Assembly: GCA_964539665.1 (NCBI GenBank)
Contig: CAZIKB010000020.1
Coordinates: 1 to 64,000 of the forward strand
DNA length: 64,000 nt
Source of the DNA: CAZIKB01 sp964539665
GTDB taxonomy: Bacteria > Zhuqueibacterota > Zhuqueibacteria > Oceanimicrobiales > Oceanimicrobiaceae
Direction: 5' to 3'
Of this stretch, positions 1 to 8,877 are shown one piece after another. Positions within the stretch are counted from its first letter, which is position 1; each line of letters opens with the position of its first letter. Both the position numbers and the translations under genes were made by a program. The notes below the pieces were generated by a model, which ran no database searches, had not been told where the DNA came from, and saw only the letters and a program-made list of their open reading frames with translations.

Positions 1-487
1 TGGGTTGATGAATAAACCGAAAGGTCCAGAAGTAGTCAATAAAGGAATCATCAACGGCCTGTCTTTGATATATTTTTGACAAAATATTCCAGGCTTCTTT
101 TGTCGAAGATATTTTACTCGGAGAGAAGCCTCTTGTTTTTGCATTAAAAAAATGTTGGTAAATTGTTTGAAAAGTTTGAAGTTTATCCTGACTCAGCGCA
201 CCGGCGTGGAAATGTTCTATGTTGTCCCAGGACTCTTTATTTATTTTTTTAGGATGCTTATTAGGTAATTGTAAATCATGCAGGAAAATGTTCTTTATCT
301 CTATTATATTATCGGGAAGAATAAATTTGAACTCTCTGGAATAATTCTGATCTGGTAAAATTACTGCTAATGAAAAGGTGAACTCATTTAAGTCTGTTAC
401 CAGATCATGGACCCAGGAAGACACCCCGCCAGCAACGTAAGGATAGGTACCTTCAAGAATCAGACATATATCAGTTTTTGCTGTCAT
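1..487 (-). CDS. pelF: PelF-like GT4 glycosyltransferase, 5' part only
   Basis: The minus strand from the ATG at 487 stays open to the window edge (162 codons). The N-terminus reads ICLILEGTYPYVAGGVSSWV, which closely matches the start of PelF, the cytosolic UDP-sugar-dependent glycosyltransferase of Pel exopolysaccharide synthesis, with its N-terminal DUF3492 region. Only that N-terminal region is present; the GT4 catalytic part lies outside the window. It follows a sigma-54 activator gene on the same strand, 126 bp upstream. The family call rests on the N-terminal motif. Whether a full pel locus follows cannot be seen. Confidence 0.85.
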   Translation of the reverse strand, partial: MTAKTDICLILEGTYPYVAGGVSSWVHDLVTDLNEFTFSLAVILPDQNYSREFKFILPDNIIEIKNIFLHDLQLPNKHPKKINKESWDNIEHFHAGALSQDKLQTFQTIYQHFFNAKTRGFSPSKISSTKEAWNILSKIYQRQAVDDSFIDYFWTFRFIHQP

Positions 488-613
488 GAATTTTATTTAT
501 CGCCCCTTGAATTGCGCCGGGTGCTCTACATAAATAACCATTTCAAACACCAATCATGTAATGCTTAAAGTTAACAGTTGCTATTATTGTCAATTGAGTA
601 TTAGCAAAGTGAT

Positions 614-1747
614 TTATGCATTGATGAAGTAGTTCGCTTTCTGTTCAAGATTATTCTGTTGAGTTAAGCCCAGTCTTTCCAGACGGTAGCGTAATTTTCC
701 GCGGTTAATCTGTAATAGCCTGGCTGCTTTACTAATATTGCCGTCGGTTTTTTTCAATGCACATAAAATTAGATTTTGTTCAATTTTTTCAAGTGAAATT
801 CCTTCGTCAGGTATGTCAAATCTGGAAAAATCTGGTATCACTTCGTTATCTTTTTGCTTCCTTTCTGGTGAATTCGAGACTTTCTTTCGTTCTGAATCAA
901 CCAGTAAATCCTCTGCTTCAATCCATTCGTCACATTCTACCAGTACTGCCCGCTCGATGGCATTTTTCAACTGGCGTATATTCCCCGGCCAGGAGTACTC
1001 CAATAAAAGGTGTTCTGCAGAAGGGGCCAGCCCTTTTACCTGTCGATCATAATCGCTATTACAAAGCTCTATAAAATGTTTAGCCAAAATAAGCACATCA
1101 GTATCGCGACTCCGCAAAGGCGGAATGTTTATTTGACATACGTTTAATCGATAGTAAAGGTCTTCGCGAAATTTGCCAACATTTACAGCTTTTTTGAGAT
1201 CAGCGTTGGTTGCGGCTATAATGCGTGTTGATACGCGTATTTCTTCTGCTCCACTAATTCTCCGAAACCTTTTGTTTTCAACTGCTTTCAAAAGTTTAAT
1301 TTGAAAGTTCGTTGTAATATTACCAATTTCATCTAAAAAAATAGTACCGCCATTGGCAAGTTCAAAAAGACCCTGTTTCCGTAAGTTCGCGCCGGTAAAT
1401 GCGCCTTTCTCATAGCCAAACAATTCGGATTCCAGTAAGGTTTCCGGAATCGCGCCACAATTGATATCGACAAATGGTTGATTCGCCGTGGTGCTTAAAT
1501 TATGTACCAGCCGCGCTACCATTTCCTTGCCAGTGCCGCTTTCCCCAATAATAAGGGTGGTAATAGAAGAACTCTTAGCAATTTTTTTGGATGTTGCTAT
1601 TACTTTTTTTATCTGAGGAGAAACTCCTATAATCTCTTCTTCAAATTTTGTAACGTCCTTTTTAAGTTTATCCATATCTGCAGTCATTATAGTTTGTGTT
1701 ATGGGCTGCGCAAAAATAAAATACCATTCTTGAGTAGCAATTATCAC
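614..1747 (-). CDS. sigma-54-dependent activator without receiver domain
   Basis: An AAA+ bacterial enhancer-binding protein. It has Walker A GESGTGKE, the sigma-54 contact loop GAFTGA, a Walker B-like FLDEIG, an arginine-finger region (FREDLYYRLNV) and a C-terminal Fis-type helix-turn-helix (GNISKAARLLQINRGKLRYR). No receiver or other recognisable sensor domain precedes the AAA+ module; only about 40 residues do. Activity is therefore probably set by level, by a partner or by a small ligand. The longest frame starts at a GTG (1747) touching a hairpin; ATG starts at 1687 or 1675 are equally plausible and none has a strong ribosome site. It is upstream of and co-oriented with the pelF-like gene, so it may control exopolysaccharide (inference). 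Confidence 0.85.
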   Translation of the reverse strand: MIIATQEWYFIFAQPITQTIMTADMDKLKKDVTKFEEEIIGVSPQIKKVIATSKKIAKSSSITTLIIGESGTGKEMVARLVHNLSTTANQPFVDINCGAIPETLLESELFGYEKGAFTGANLRKQGLFELANGGTIFLDEIGNITTNFQIKLLKAVENKRFRRISGAEEIRVSTRIIAATNADLKKAVNVGKFREDLYYRLNVCQINIPPLRSRDTDVLILAKHFIELCNSDYDRQVKGLAPSAEHLLLEYSWPGNIRQLKNAIERAVLVECDEWIEAEDLLVDSERKKVSNSPERKQKDNEVIPDFSRFDIPDEGISLEKIEQNLILCALKKTDGNISKAARLLQINRGKLRYRLERLGLTQQNNLEQKANYFINA

Positions 1748-1748
1748 A

Positions 1749-1801
1749 CTTCGACTCCGCTCAGTGTGAAGCTACGCACTTCATGCTGAGCGGAGTCGAA
1801 G
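1749..1801. repeat. Palindromic intergenic repeat (REP-like hairpin)
   Basis: Perfect 16-bp inverted arms CTTCGACTCCGCTCAG (1749-1764) and its complement (1786-1801), with further imperfect pairing toward a short loop. This looks like a short dispersed palindrome rather than a terminator, as no T-run follows. It abuts the 5' end of the sigma-54 activator gene. Confidence 0.7.
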
Positions 1802-1935
1802 CATTATATTATTCCAAGTTATTTTTACGCAAGCGCTAAGCACCATTTGTAAATCTACGTTCGGCCTCGCTATTAATTATTATCGGCGAACACCCATTTA
1901 GCTTGAATGACCAGGCTACTTTATAACAAAATGGC

Positions 1936-2185
1936 TTAATCTCTCGGACTGAGGCCATCATTGATATTATTTCCCCAGCTTGCCATGGGCGGTTGCACGC
2001 CAATGCTGATTATGAGTTGTAGAATAAATACCACCGCAGTGAGTTGTAAAGTATTTGGGATGGCTTCTCCAAGAATTTCGCTTACCGGTCGTTGTTCTAC
2101 CAGAGCTACCCCAAAGTTTCCAGTTGCAAAATCCTGAATCCAGAGTAGGTATTGCAGTGCCAGTGGCAGGTGCAGGCCCATTTGC
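1936..2185 (-). pseudogene. Remnant of peptide ABC permease genes (DppB/DppC fusion)
   Basis: The 81-codon frame resembles a central stretch of a DppB-type peptide/nickel permease (LLWIQDFATGNFG, then PVSEILGEAIPNTLQL). It then switches without a stop into a piece typical of the DppC C-terminal region (GVQPPMASWGNNINDG) and ends. Both genes are therefore collapsed by deletion into a non-functional fusion. It follows directly on the remnant of the cognate binding protein, in the usual gene order of such operons. Confidence 0.75.
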
Positions 2186-2560
2186 CGGCGAATGTGAACT
2201 TAACATCTTCTGCCGTGATGGGCGCACCGTCAGACCAACGGGCATTTTCGTGGAGATGATAGGTGAGCTTTAAGTAGTCATCCGAGCGGTTGCCAGCTCG
2301 GGCACGAATTCCGATTTTTCGTTGAGATCAGCCAGCCCCAATAGCAGGAGGTGAGTAATTTTCTGTGAAGTTGATGATTCGTTGAAAAGTGGATTAAACG
2401 TATCCACATCACCTGTAACACCGACAATCAAAGTGCCGCCAAATGACGCTCGATCGCTTTTGATTAAATATTCTGTTCCAAAATTATCGTTGCTGAGAAA
2501 TACGGTGTAGCCACAAAGTGCTATACTAACAATAATTTGTGTTAACCATATTTTTTTCAT
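2185..2560 (-). pseudogene. Remnant of family 5 peptide-binding protein
   Basis: The N-terminal 90 codons after a signal-like segment read GGTLIVGVTGDVDTFNPLF and then DLNEKSEFVPELAT, typical of family 5 (DppA/OppA/NikA) extracellular binding proteins. Near 2280 the frame breaks: the expected continuation DDYLKLTYHLHENARWSDG and then APITAEDVKFTF is found in another frame. After about 30 more codons the sequence runs into permease sequence. Roughly 400 residues of the binding protein are missing, so this is a dead gene. Confidence 0.8.
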
Positions 2561-2617
2561 AGCTAATCTCGAGTATTTTAAATTTTTGTTGATATTTGCA
2601 TATATTGCAAATTTAAA

Positions 2618-3019
2618 TTATTCAATACTATTGTAATTCTCAAATCTCAGGATTGTGGAACCAAGTTTAACCACACTGCCATTAATTAATCGTTCTCGAG
2701 CGGAAATTTTATTGCCATTAACAATTACTCCATTTTTACTATTGCGATCCTCAATCCAATAGTTTTCATCTTCATGAGTTATAATTGCGTGTTTGTTTGA
2801 AATTAGATCATCACCCAATACAATCAGATTCCCACAATCATGACCAATGGTGTTTCGTCCTTTTCTGATTAAAAAGAGCGCATCTTTCGGATCGCCGTAA
2901 AGAACACACAATCGCGGGTGCATTTGATTTTCAGATACCATTTTAGAACCACATCGTGTACAGAAAAAATTTTCGGAAGTGTTGTCATGATTGCAAGAGG
3001 AGCAAATCTTTTTATTCAT
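2618..3019 (-). CDS. Zinc-ribbon plus FHA domain protein
   Basis: A 133-residue protein. The N-terminal zinc ribbon has two Cys pairs (CSSC and CTRC). An FHA phosphothreonine-binding domain follows, with the conserved NTIGHD, ISNKHA and DRNSKNGVIVNG segments. No catalytic domain is visible, so it probably acts as an adaptor reading Ser/Thr phosphorylation; no kinase gene is in the window. A longer frame begins at a TTG (3043), but the ATG at 3019 has GAGG eight bases upstream and is the better start. Its ribbon resembles the broken ribbon of the next gene upstream. Confidence 0.85.
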   Translation of the reverse strand: MNKKICSSCNHDNTSENFFCTRCGSKMVSENQMHPRLCVLYGDPKDALFLIRKGRNTIGHDCGNLIVLGDDLISNKHAIITHEDENYWIEDRNSKNGVIVNGNKISARERLINGSVVKLGSTILRFENYNSIE

Positions 3020-3073
3020 ACCTGAATCCTCAGAACTATCCAAATTAGTCTTTGAACTAAAATTAGTTTAAAA

Positions 3074-3110
3074 TGTCATTTCAATCCTGCAAAACGGATT
3101 AGAAATGACA
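3074..3110. repeat. Palindrome between FHA gene and TPR remnant
   Basis: TGTCATTTC at 3074-3082 pairs with GAAATGACA at 3102-3110, and AATCC pairs with GGATT inside, leaving one unpaired A and a loop of 8 bases. It lies upstream of the FHA gene start. It could be an operator, a stable RNA stem or a small dispersed repeat; no T-run supports a terminator. Confidence 0.5.
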
Positions 3111-3156
3111 ATATGGACTGTCTTTGTTCAAACACTTAATATGTTGTTGAATTATC

Positions 3157-3425
3157 TTAAGATGTATTGAGCGCTGAGCGTGCCCGCTCATACATATCAA
3201 TAACTTGAAGATTGTCCGGGTTTTCTGTAAGTATTTTTTCGAATATTTCACTGGCTTGGGTAAATTTGCCATTTTTATAATAAAGGATACCCAGATTAAA
3301 TTGTATATCGATGACTTTTATCGCCTGTTTGGTTACGAAATCACTATTGATTTGCACAGTGAGATTATATCCACAAAACCTGTCTTCCGGGCGATGAGAT
3401 TTACCACATCTGGGAAATTGTTCAT
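3157..3425 (-). pseudogene. Frameshifted zinc-ribbon/TPR protein remnant
   Basis: The open part (3157-3357, from a GTG) encodes one to two TPR helices (FNLGILYYKNGKFTQASEIF). The same frame stays open upstream to 3450 without a normal start codon and there encodes FPRCGKSHRPEDRFCGYN, a zinc ribbon with damaged second cysteines. An ATG at 3425 with AAGG upstream lies in a different frame and joins the ribbon frame only if a base or so is restored. The simplest reading is a decayed relative of the ribbon-headed FHA protein next door. A short functional TPR protein from the GTG cannot be excluded. Confidence 0.55.
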
Positions 3426-3581
3426 AATGACCTTCGTCTATTCTATGGATTTATTCTAACTCAGGTAGATAATCTTAATTGATTGCTGATTGATTCGTTA
3501 ACTATGTTGGACGTTTAATATATATTTTTTTGTTGTAGGTTTATTATTAACATCAATGTCCACTACTTTAATCTCTTCGGG

Positions 3582-3612
3582 TATAATTCCCCGAAGCTTG
3601 CTTCGAATTATA
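3582..3612. repeat. Hairpin repeat with CTTG loop
   Basis: TATAATTC-CCC-GAAG (3582-3596) pairs with CTTCGAATTATA (3601-3612) around a CTTG loop, with a CCC bulge. A second hairpin with the same loop lies 50 bases on (3664-3687). They look like two members of one small palindromic repeat type downstream of the TPR gene. Confidence 0.5.
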
Positions 3613-3663
3613 AAAAAGGCGAAGTTTAAAAATCTATGATTTTCAAACTCAACTACCTTACGA

Positions 3664-3687
3664 TACCTCGGAGCTTGCTCCGAGGTA
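3664..3687 (-). terminator. Perfect 10-bp hairpin downstream of the TPR gene
   Basis: TACCTCGGAG / CTTG / CTCCGAGGTA, a perfect stem of 10 pairs, begins 11 bases beyond the stop codon of the minus-strand TPR gene. No clear T-run follows in the direction of transcription, so it may be a weak terminator, an RNA 3'-end stabiliser, or a palindromic repeat. Confidence 0.45.
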
Positions 3688-3698
3688 GTTCATTTGCT

Positions 3699-5006
3699 TC
3701 ATGCTAATTGTTCTAAAGGTGTTTTTTCCTTTTTTGAGTTAATTCTGGCAACCTTTTTTTCGGCCTCGGATTCCAACATTTGTATATGGAGTTTTTTATA
3801 TATTTCACGCGCTTTGGAATAGAACTCTGCTGACTTATCAGCTCTATCGGTTTCCGCCAGCATTTGCCCATATTCCCGATAGCAATTGGCCAGACCAAGT
3901 GGAATACAAAATTCGTCGTACAAAGTCATACTTTGTTCATAGAACGCATCCGCGGTCTTTAAGTCTCCGGATTTCCAGAATATGCGTCCAAAAGTCATGT
4001 TGATTTTCGCAATACCAATTGGATTTTTAAGTCGCACGAGGTATTCCAAGGCGCGGGTACACATGTTAGCTGTCATGGGATAATCTCCAATAGTGCTGTA
4101 AAATTCAGCTTTGTTCGAATAAACGAAAGCTAATAGTGGGAAATTGCCAATTACCTGACAGAGCTGAAGGGATTTCTCAAAATAGTCAATTGCCTGGTCA
4201 TATTCTTTCCGCTTTAAATGCACCAGACCCAGACTGTTCATACTCTCGGCCGTGCCTTGATGGTCCTGAATACTTTGAAACTCAATTAAGGCTTCCTGAA
4301 AGTGTATGTAAGCAAGATGATAATCTCCTTCCATACGTCGAATGATGCCCAGGTGATTACTTACGATTGCCCTGCTTCTAATGTCACTGATACCGTCAGC
4401 AGCTTCAAGCGCTTTTTCAAAACTTTCTTTAGCTTCCCGATAGGCTCCTCTTCGATAGGCGATTTTTGCTATTTCAATTTTTGCCAGGGCGGCGTCGATG
4501 TAATTACCCGTAGACTCCAGAACTGATATGGATTCCGAAAGAAAATCCTGCGCCTGTTGCCAATCACCTCTTTCGGAATAGATTCGTGCCATTCGGTACT
4601 TTATTTGCCCTTCCATCGACTGGTTCTGCAAAGTCCTGGAAAGCTCCAGAGCCATTTTATAGTTTGTGAGGGCGGCGCCGTAATTACCTAAATTCTCATA
4701 TGTCTGACTCAGAGCAAAGATGAAATTGGCCTGTTGTTCATTATTTAACAATGGTCCGCGAATGTTCTGAAATGTTTTCAGAGCCAGGTCAACATAATAG
4801 CTGACTTTTTCCAGTGAATCACTTTCTAAATCCCGGGCTGTAATTAATTGATCAGGAAAATCCTGTGAGTCCAATTTTTTAATTGTCTTCACAATAGCGT
4901 AACTGCTACGGCTTTGGGTCAGATGCGACTTCGTGGCATTTTGTTTAATGATTTTGGACATTTTTGTCAGGTATGTCCGAATTGCTTTTCCACTATCTTT
5001 ATTCAT
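3699..5006 (-). CDS. TPR-repeat protein, partner of the AAA/TPR ATPase
   Basis: 435 residues made almost wholly of 40-residue TPR units of the kind found in MalT/LuxR-type regulators and Rap-like proteins (for example NHLGIIRRMEGDYHLAYIHF and MNSLGLVHLKRKEYDQAIDY). There is no signal peptide and no catalytic or DNA-binding domain, so it is a cytosolic protein-interaction scaffold. Its ATG lies inside the last codons of the upstream AAA/TPR gene (8-base overlap), which suggests translational coupling and a fixed ratio of the two products. Confidence 0.85.
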   Translation of the reverse strand: MNKDSGKAIRTYLTKMSKIIKQNATKSHLTQSRSSYAIVKTIKKLDSQDFPDQLITARDLESDSLEKVSYYVDLALKTFQNIRGPLLNNEQQANFIFALSQTYENLGNYGAALTNYKMALELSRTLQNQSMEGQIKYRMARIYSERGDWQQAQDFLSESISVLESTGNYIDAALAKIEIAKIAYRRGAYREAKESFEKALEAADGISDIRSRAIVSNHLGIIRRMEGDYHLAYIHFQEALIEFQSIQDHQGTAESMNSLGLVHLKRKEYDQAIDYFEKSLQLCQVIGNFPLLAFVYSNKAEFYSTIGDYPMTANMCTRALEYLVRLKNPIGIAKINMTFGRIFWKSGDLKTADAFYEQSMTLYDEFCIPLGLANCYREYGQMLAETDRADKSAEFYSKAREIYKKLHIQMLESEAEKKVARINSKKEKTPLEQLA

Positions 5007-7452
5007 AGTCTACTTCTAATGCGTAAGATTTTTTGATAGATTGAGGTTTTACCGATTTCATCTGCTGCAGTTTGCTCTCAATCAATTTCACTTTTTCACT
5101 GATCTTTAGCTTGCGATAGCTGGTAAGAGCTTTGTTGAACCATAAAGTAGTATCTTCACCATCCTCCAAATCTAATGCCAGAAGCCCCAGCTCGTATTCA
5201 GTTTCAGCAGAGCCAAGTTTATTACCTAAGTTCTCGAATTTCTGCAGGGCCTTCTGCAAATGTTTGCACGCTTCTGTCCAGTTAGCTTGTTTTCTTGTGA
5301 TAACTCCTTGAATTTTATGATATTCCGCTATACCCAACCGATCTTTCAAACGAATTAATATTCGGTTGGCCTTAAAATTATATTCATTCGCATCGTCAAA
5401 TTTTCGCAGATGAGCTAAAGCCAGAGCCCGGTTCAGGAATGTGATTGACTTAAGGGGCATGAGTCCCATAACATCTGATACCGCCAGGCTTTTTCCGTAA
5501 AATTCGTTTGCCTGTTCCCATTTGTTTTCATCTGCGTGAGTCATGCCAATGTTGTGGTAAACGCGTGCCAACCCAAAATCATCACCGATACTTTTATAGA
5601 GCGGAATGCTCTTGCTATATTGAGCAATAGCGCGCATGCGAAAACCCTGTACTCTCTCAACCGCGCCAAGATTGTTGATTATGTTAGCCATTAATTGTTT
5701 GGCATCTATCTCCTGAGCCTCATTCAGCGCTTCATCGTAATAGAGGAATGACTGCTCGAAATTTGCCAGCTCAAAATGTACGTTTCCCAGTCCATATTTG
5801 ACCATGGCCTGATCAAATTGGCTCAAATTTTGTTTACTTCTCAAACATTGCTCAAAACATGCTTGGGCGCTTTGCCATTCATTAATCCGAAACAGGGTCA
5901 ATCCATGTTGCAGTAATATTTGGTTTTTGATTTTAGGATCTGTTTCCTTTGTGGAAATTGCGAGAGCTGCCTCGCAATGCATCATGCTTTCATCCCAGTG
6001 TCCCAGAACCCGATCCAGCCAGGCGGCCCAGACCAGTAGTTGTAATATTCCAACTCTGTGTTTTTTTTCAGAAATTTTATCGCGTAATTTTAATGCTTTA
6101 CCAATAAAATTTTTCGATTCAAGGAAAGCAAAATTTTCAAACGTCAGGTTGCCAGCCTGACAGAGGTATTCGAACGCCGATTCATAATCTTCGGTTTGAC
6201 CGTAATGATGAGCCAAAAGATAGATTTTCTCAGTAGGATCAATGTGTGCTCTGGTTTCGATGCCCGTGGCGATTTCTTGATGCACTGCAGGCTTTTCGTC
6301 ATTTGGTATTTTATCCAGGATAGCAGACCGAATGGCTGTACGTTTGAACTGATAGTTCTCTTCCCCGATTTGCGTCAGGAATTTATTCTGTTTCAGAGCC
6401 AATAAATCTTTAAGTACCTGAATTTTTGGTTTTTTCATAATGGCCGCAAGCTGGTCATGATTGAAATGTCCATTCATTAGCGCGGCGTATTTCAGCAGCT
6501 CCAGATGGTTCGGGGATAATTCTTTTACCTGTTCAGAAACGAGCTCCATTTCGTGTTCATCACTAAAGATGTTTATAATTGCATCTTTTGTAATATTCTC
6601 CTGATTAAACCAAACATTGTTTTGTTGGAAAATAACACCTTCCTGCTGCATTTTTGCTAAAAATTTGACTATTTGCTCAGGTATACCTCCGGTTATTTCT
6701 TTCACATAAGGTATGAAATGGTTAGAGAAATCACTGCGCTGATATTTTTTGTTTAGGAGCCTCCTTATATTTTGTTGACCTAATCTGTTTAATTCAATTC
6801 TTTCGACCAATCCTTCACGGTTCATTCGCTGTAACACATCCGCATATGCAGGTTTACAGGTTGGCTGTACTTCACGGCCATCTTGCCGTAATGTAGCGAC
6901 TATCAGAATTTTATATTCGGAAATGCTTTCACACAAATAGTGAATAAATCTCCAGGCGGTGAGTGGGGCTAAATGGGCGTGCTCTATTGAAATTAGCAAG
7001 ACATTTTGTCTTGAGGCCTCCAGCAAGGTGGATAATAATCGTTGTTGAGCAATGCCTTTTTCATTTTGTACGGAATAGAGGAATTCCATTTCTAATAGAT
7101 CATTATATTTTGCTGAATTAGTATTCAGAACATCGAATTCCTTTTCAGTGGCGCCCATTCCAAAGGATTTTTGAATCATTGATGAGTCCAGCTTTTCAAT
7201 GATTTGCAGGAAGGGCGCGTAGGGTTCAAATGATCGTACCCCATCAAAACTGGTTGAGATGATTGTGGTGTCGTCTGCTTCAGTTGCAAATTGACGAATG
7301 AGAGCAGATTTACCAATGCCAGCTTCGCCACTTATAATGATAAAACTACCGAAACCGTCCTTAGCTTTTTTCAAGCAGGAACGAAGTTTGTTGAGTTCTT
7401 GTGTCTGTCCTACAAACACATTTGCGAGATTAGAAGTGAAGTTTTTTTTCAA
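4999..7452 (-). CDS. AAA ATPase with C-terminal TPR array (MalT/guanylate-cyclase-associated type)
   Basis: 817 residues. An N-terminal AAA_16-type ATPase has Walker A GEAGIGKS (residues 42-49) and a Walker B-like LLISIEHAH near residue 155. A winged-helix-like middle (about 300-390) precedes a long TPR array to the C-terminus. This is the STAND-like layout of MalT and LuxR regulators, but no LuxR helix-turn-helix or cyclase domain is present, so the output probably passes to the overlapping TPR protein downstream. The start is a TTG at 7452 with GGGA six bases upstream; no better start was seen. Confidence 0.85.
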   Translation of the reverse strand: MKKNFTSNLANVFVGQTQELNKLRSCLKKAKDGFGSFIIISGEAGIGKSALIRQFATEADDTTIISTSFDGVRSFEPYAPFLQIIEKLDSSMIQKSFGMGATEKEFDVLNTNSAKYNDLLEMEFLYSVQNEKGIAQQRLLSTLLEASRQNVLLISIEHAHLAPLTAWRFIHYLCESISEYKILIVATLRQDGREVQPTCKPAYADVLQRMNREGLVERIELNRLGQQNIRRLLNKKYQRSDFSNHFIPYVKEITGGIPEQIVKFLAKMQQEGVIFQQNNVWFNQENITKDAIINIFSDEHEMELVSEQVKELSPNHLELLKYAALMNGHFNHDQLAAIMKKPKIQVLKDLLALKQNKFLTQIGEENYQFKRTAIRSAILDKIPNDEKPAVHQEIATGIETRAHIDPTEKIYLLAHHYGQTEDYESAFEYLCQAGNLTFENFAFLESKNFIGKALKLRDKISEKKHRVGILQLLVWAAWLDRVLGHWDESMMHCEAALAISTKETDPKIKNQILLQHGLTLFRINEWQSAQACFEQCLRSKQNLSQFDQAMVKYGLGNVHFELANFEQSFLYYDEALNEAQEIDAKQLMANIINNLGAVERVQGFRMRAIAQYSKSIPLYKSIGDDFGLARVYHNIGMTHADENKWEQANEFYGKSLAVSDVMGLMPLKSITFLNRALALAHLRKFDDANEYNFKANRILIRLKDRLGIAEYHKIQGVITRKQANWTEACKHLQKALQKFENLGNKLGSAETEYELGLLALDLEDGEDTTLWFNKALTSYRKLKISEKVKLIESKLQQMKSVKPQSIKKSYALEVDYE

Positions 7453-7716
7453 TTTGTTCCCAGCACTTTTTAAAAGTTAACTTTTTAATTACTCCCTTCA
7501 ATTGCCAGTTGTGTTAAATACCTTGCCTTTTTGATCACCTTAACTGTCGACAATCAAGATATTATCGTAATAATCTGGAAGAGTAATTAATACGGTATAT
7601 AATTGAGAAACGGCCACGATCTTTTGAGACTGTTCTCTCTAACTAGAGGAATATTAATTTTACTAAGTATTGCCATATCTTTAATCCATCTTCTATATAG
7701 GCATCATAAAAATTTT

Positions 7717-7917
7717 ACCACAGAGCACACAGAGTATTTATTCAGATTATTAGTAGCAAGTATTTCCGTCACTGTCTGTCAACTTCACAAGTCATATTCA
7801 CTGTCAGTACCGTTTTTAACTTCAAAATGAACCGGTCTCGTTTTCTGTTTGTCATTGTCTTTATTCGCAGGATTTTCCATTTGAGAATTCAGAGTCGTTC
7901 TCCGTGCACTCTGTGGT
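7717..7917. repeat. Inverted repeat pair in the gene-free stretch 7453-7996
   Basis: ACCACAGAGCACACAGAG at 7717-7734 is matched in inverted orientation by CTCCGTGCACTCTGTGGT at 7900-7917 (15 of 18 paired). This accacagag...ctctgtggt pattern is a common dispersed bacterial repeat. I see no supportable gene in 7453-7996; the plus-strand frames there run through the repeat arms and look fortuitous. Confidence 0.5.
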
Positions 7918-7996
7918 TTTTTTTAGTTTGTTTCATTATTTATTTGCCAACTCTTTATCAGATTCTTATAAATAAATCATCTTTATTTATTGCTTA

Positions 7997-8611
7997 CTAC
8001 TCAGCCGCAATGGCATATCGGGAGAAGTGGGGAAGCCTGGCATTTTGAATAATAATGCTGCCACTATTCGGATCAACCTCCAGGGCGTCACGCCGCATTT
8101 TTTCCCATAGACCTGTTTCCGGATTATCATTATAAATATCAATTTCATCGGGATCATAGCCGCTCAGGTCTAAACCGGATGCCACAATCGTTAACAGGGC
8201 TGGTTGACTAAATGTAGTACCGTGGGGGCTGAAAACCAGGTCTAAACTTCCCTTAAATTGCTCGTCATCCAAAGTGAGCGATACTTCTGCGTCCTTGATC
8301 ATTGTGCCAGGTAAAATGTAGAGAGCGCTGTTAACGCTTATGCCATTACCAGTATGATGCAAAAATAGAAACCCACCGCTTTGAACAGTGCTCCACTTTG
8401 AAACTGTCGTAACTTTCTTCAAGGATGTTTCTTTAATGCCAAAATTCAGGATATTAATCTGTCCATTTTTAGATTGTACTAAATTTTCGGAGTTTTCTGG
8501 ATTTTGTGGGGTCAAGGGGCTGTCGTCAGTACACCCGCTAAAGTTCAGTGCTAATCCGACTGTGAGAACAAAAATTGAAAACGCAGGAAGCATATTTTTG
8601 AATCTTTGCAT
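7997..8611 (-). CDS. Exported lipoprotein of unknown function
   Basis: 204 residues with a lipoprotein signal (hydrophobic stretch, then LNFSGC). A low-complexity linker is followed by a beta-rich domain: VSLTLDDEQFKGSLDLVFSP, then TFSQPALLTI, and a C-terminal part SGSIIIQNARLPHFSRYAIA. The pattern recalls ZU5-like or anti-sigma-linked extracytoplasmic domains, but I do not recognise the family. A sigma-54-type promoter lies about 60 bases upstream. A second copy of the last 40 codons, without the rest, lies beyond the HD-GYP gene at 9971-10093. Confidence 0.75.
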   Translation of the reverse strand: MQRFKNMLPAFSIFVLTVGLALNFSGCTDDSPLTPQNPENSENLVQSKNGQINILNFGIKETSLKKVTTVSKWSTVQSGGFLFLHHTGNGISVNSALYILPGTMIKDAEVSLTLDDEQFKGSLDLVFSPHGTTFSQPALLTIVASGLDLSGYDPDEIDIYNDNPETGLWEKMRRDALEVDPNSGSIIIQNARLPHFSRYAIAAE

Positions 8612-8671
8612 TTTGGGAGCCCTTATTTTTGTAAAATTATTATCTGCTAATTATTAAGTAATCCCTGAACA

Positions 8672-8687
8672 AGCAAAGGCAATGCCA
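8672..8687 (-). promoter_or_regulatory. Sigma-54 (-24/-12) promoter for the lipoprotein gene
   Basis: Read on the minus strand, TGGCATTGCCTTTGCT. The GG and GC pairs are separated by exactly 10 bases, and both TGGCA and TTGCT agree with the consensus (TGGCAC-N5-TTGCW). The expected start site near 8661 leaves a leader of about 50 bases before the ATG at 8611. Confidence 0.6.
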
Positions 8688-8877
8688 GACTTTGGAACAA
8701 TCCATTCATTCGTGGTAACCTATACTTATAATTAACATGAAAACAAATAATTATCCCCTTAATAAATAAATTAAATTAGCAACAAATGTCGGATTTTTCA
8801 GCAGGGATGGATTTGCTGAAAGCAGCCAATGTTTGATGAATGTTGCCAATTGGCTGAAATGAGCAAAAACTCACACG

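Noticed and set aside
7603..8048. Two plus-strand reading frames of 73-75 codons
   Set aside because: They have no ribosome site or recognisable domain. They run through the inverted repeat and into the lipoprotein gene on the other strand.
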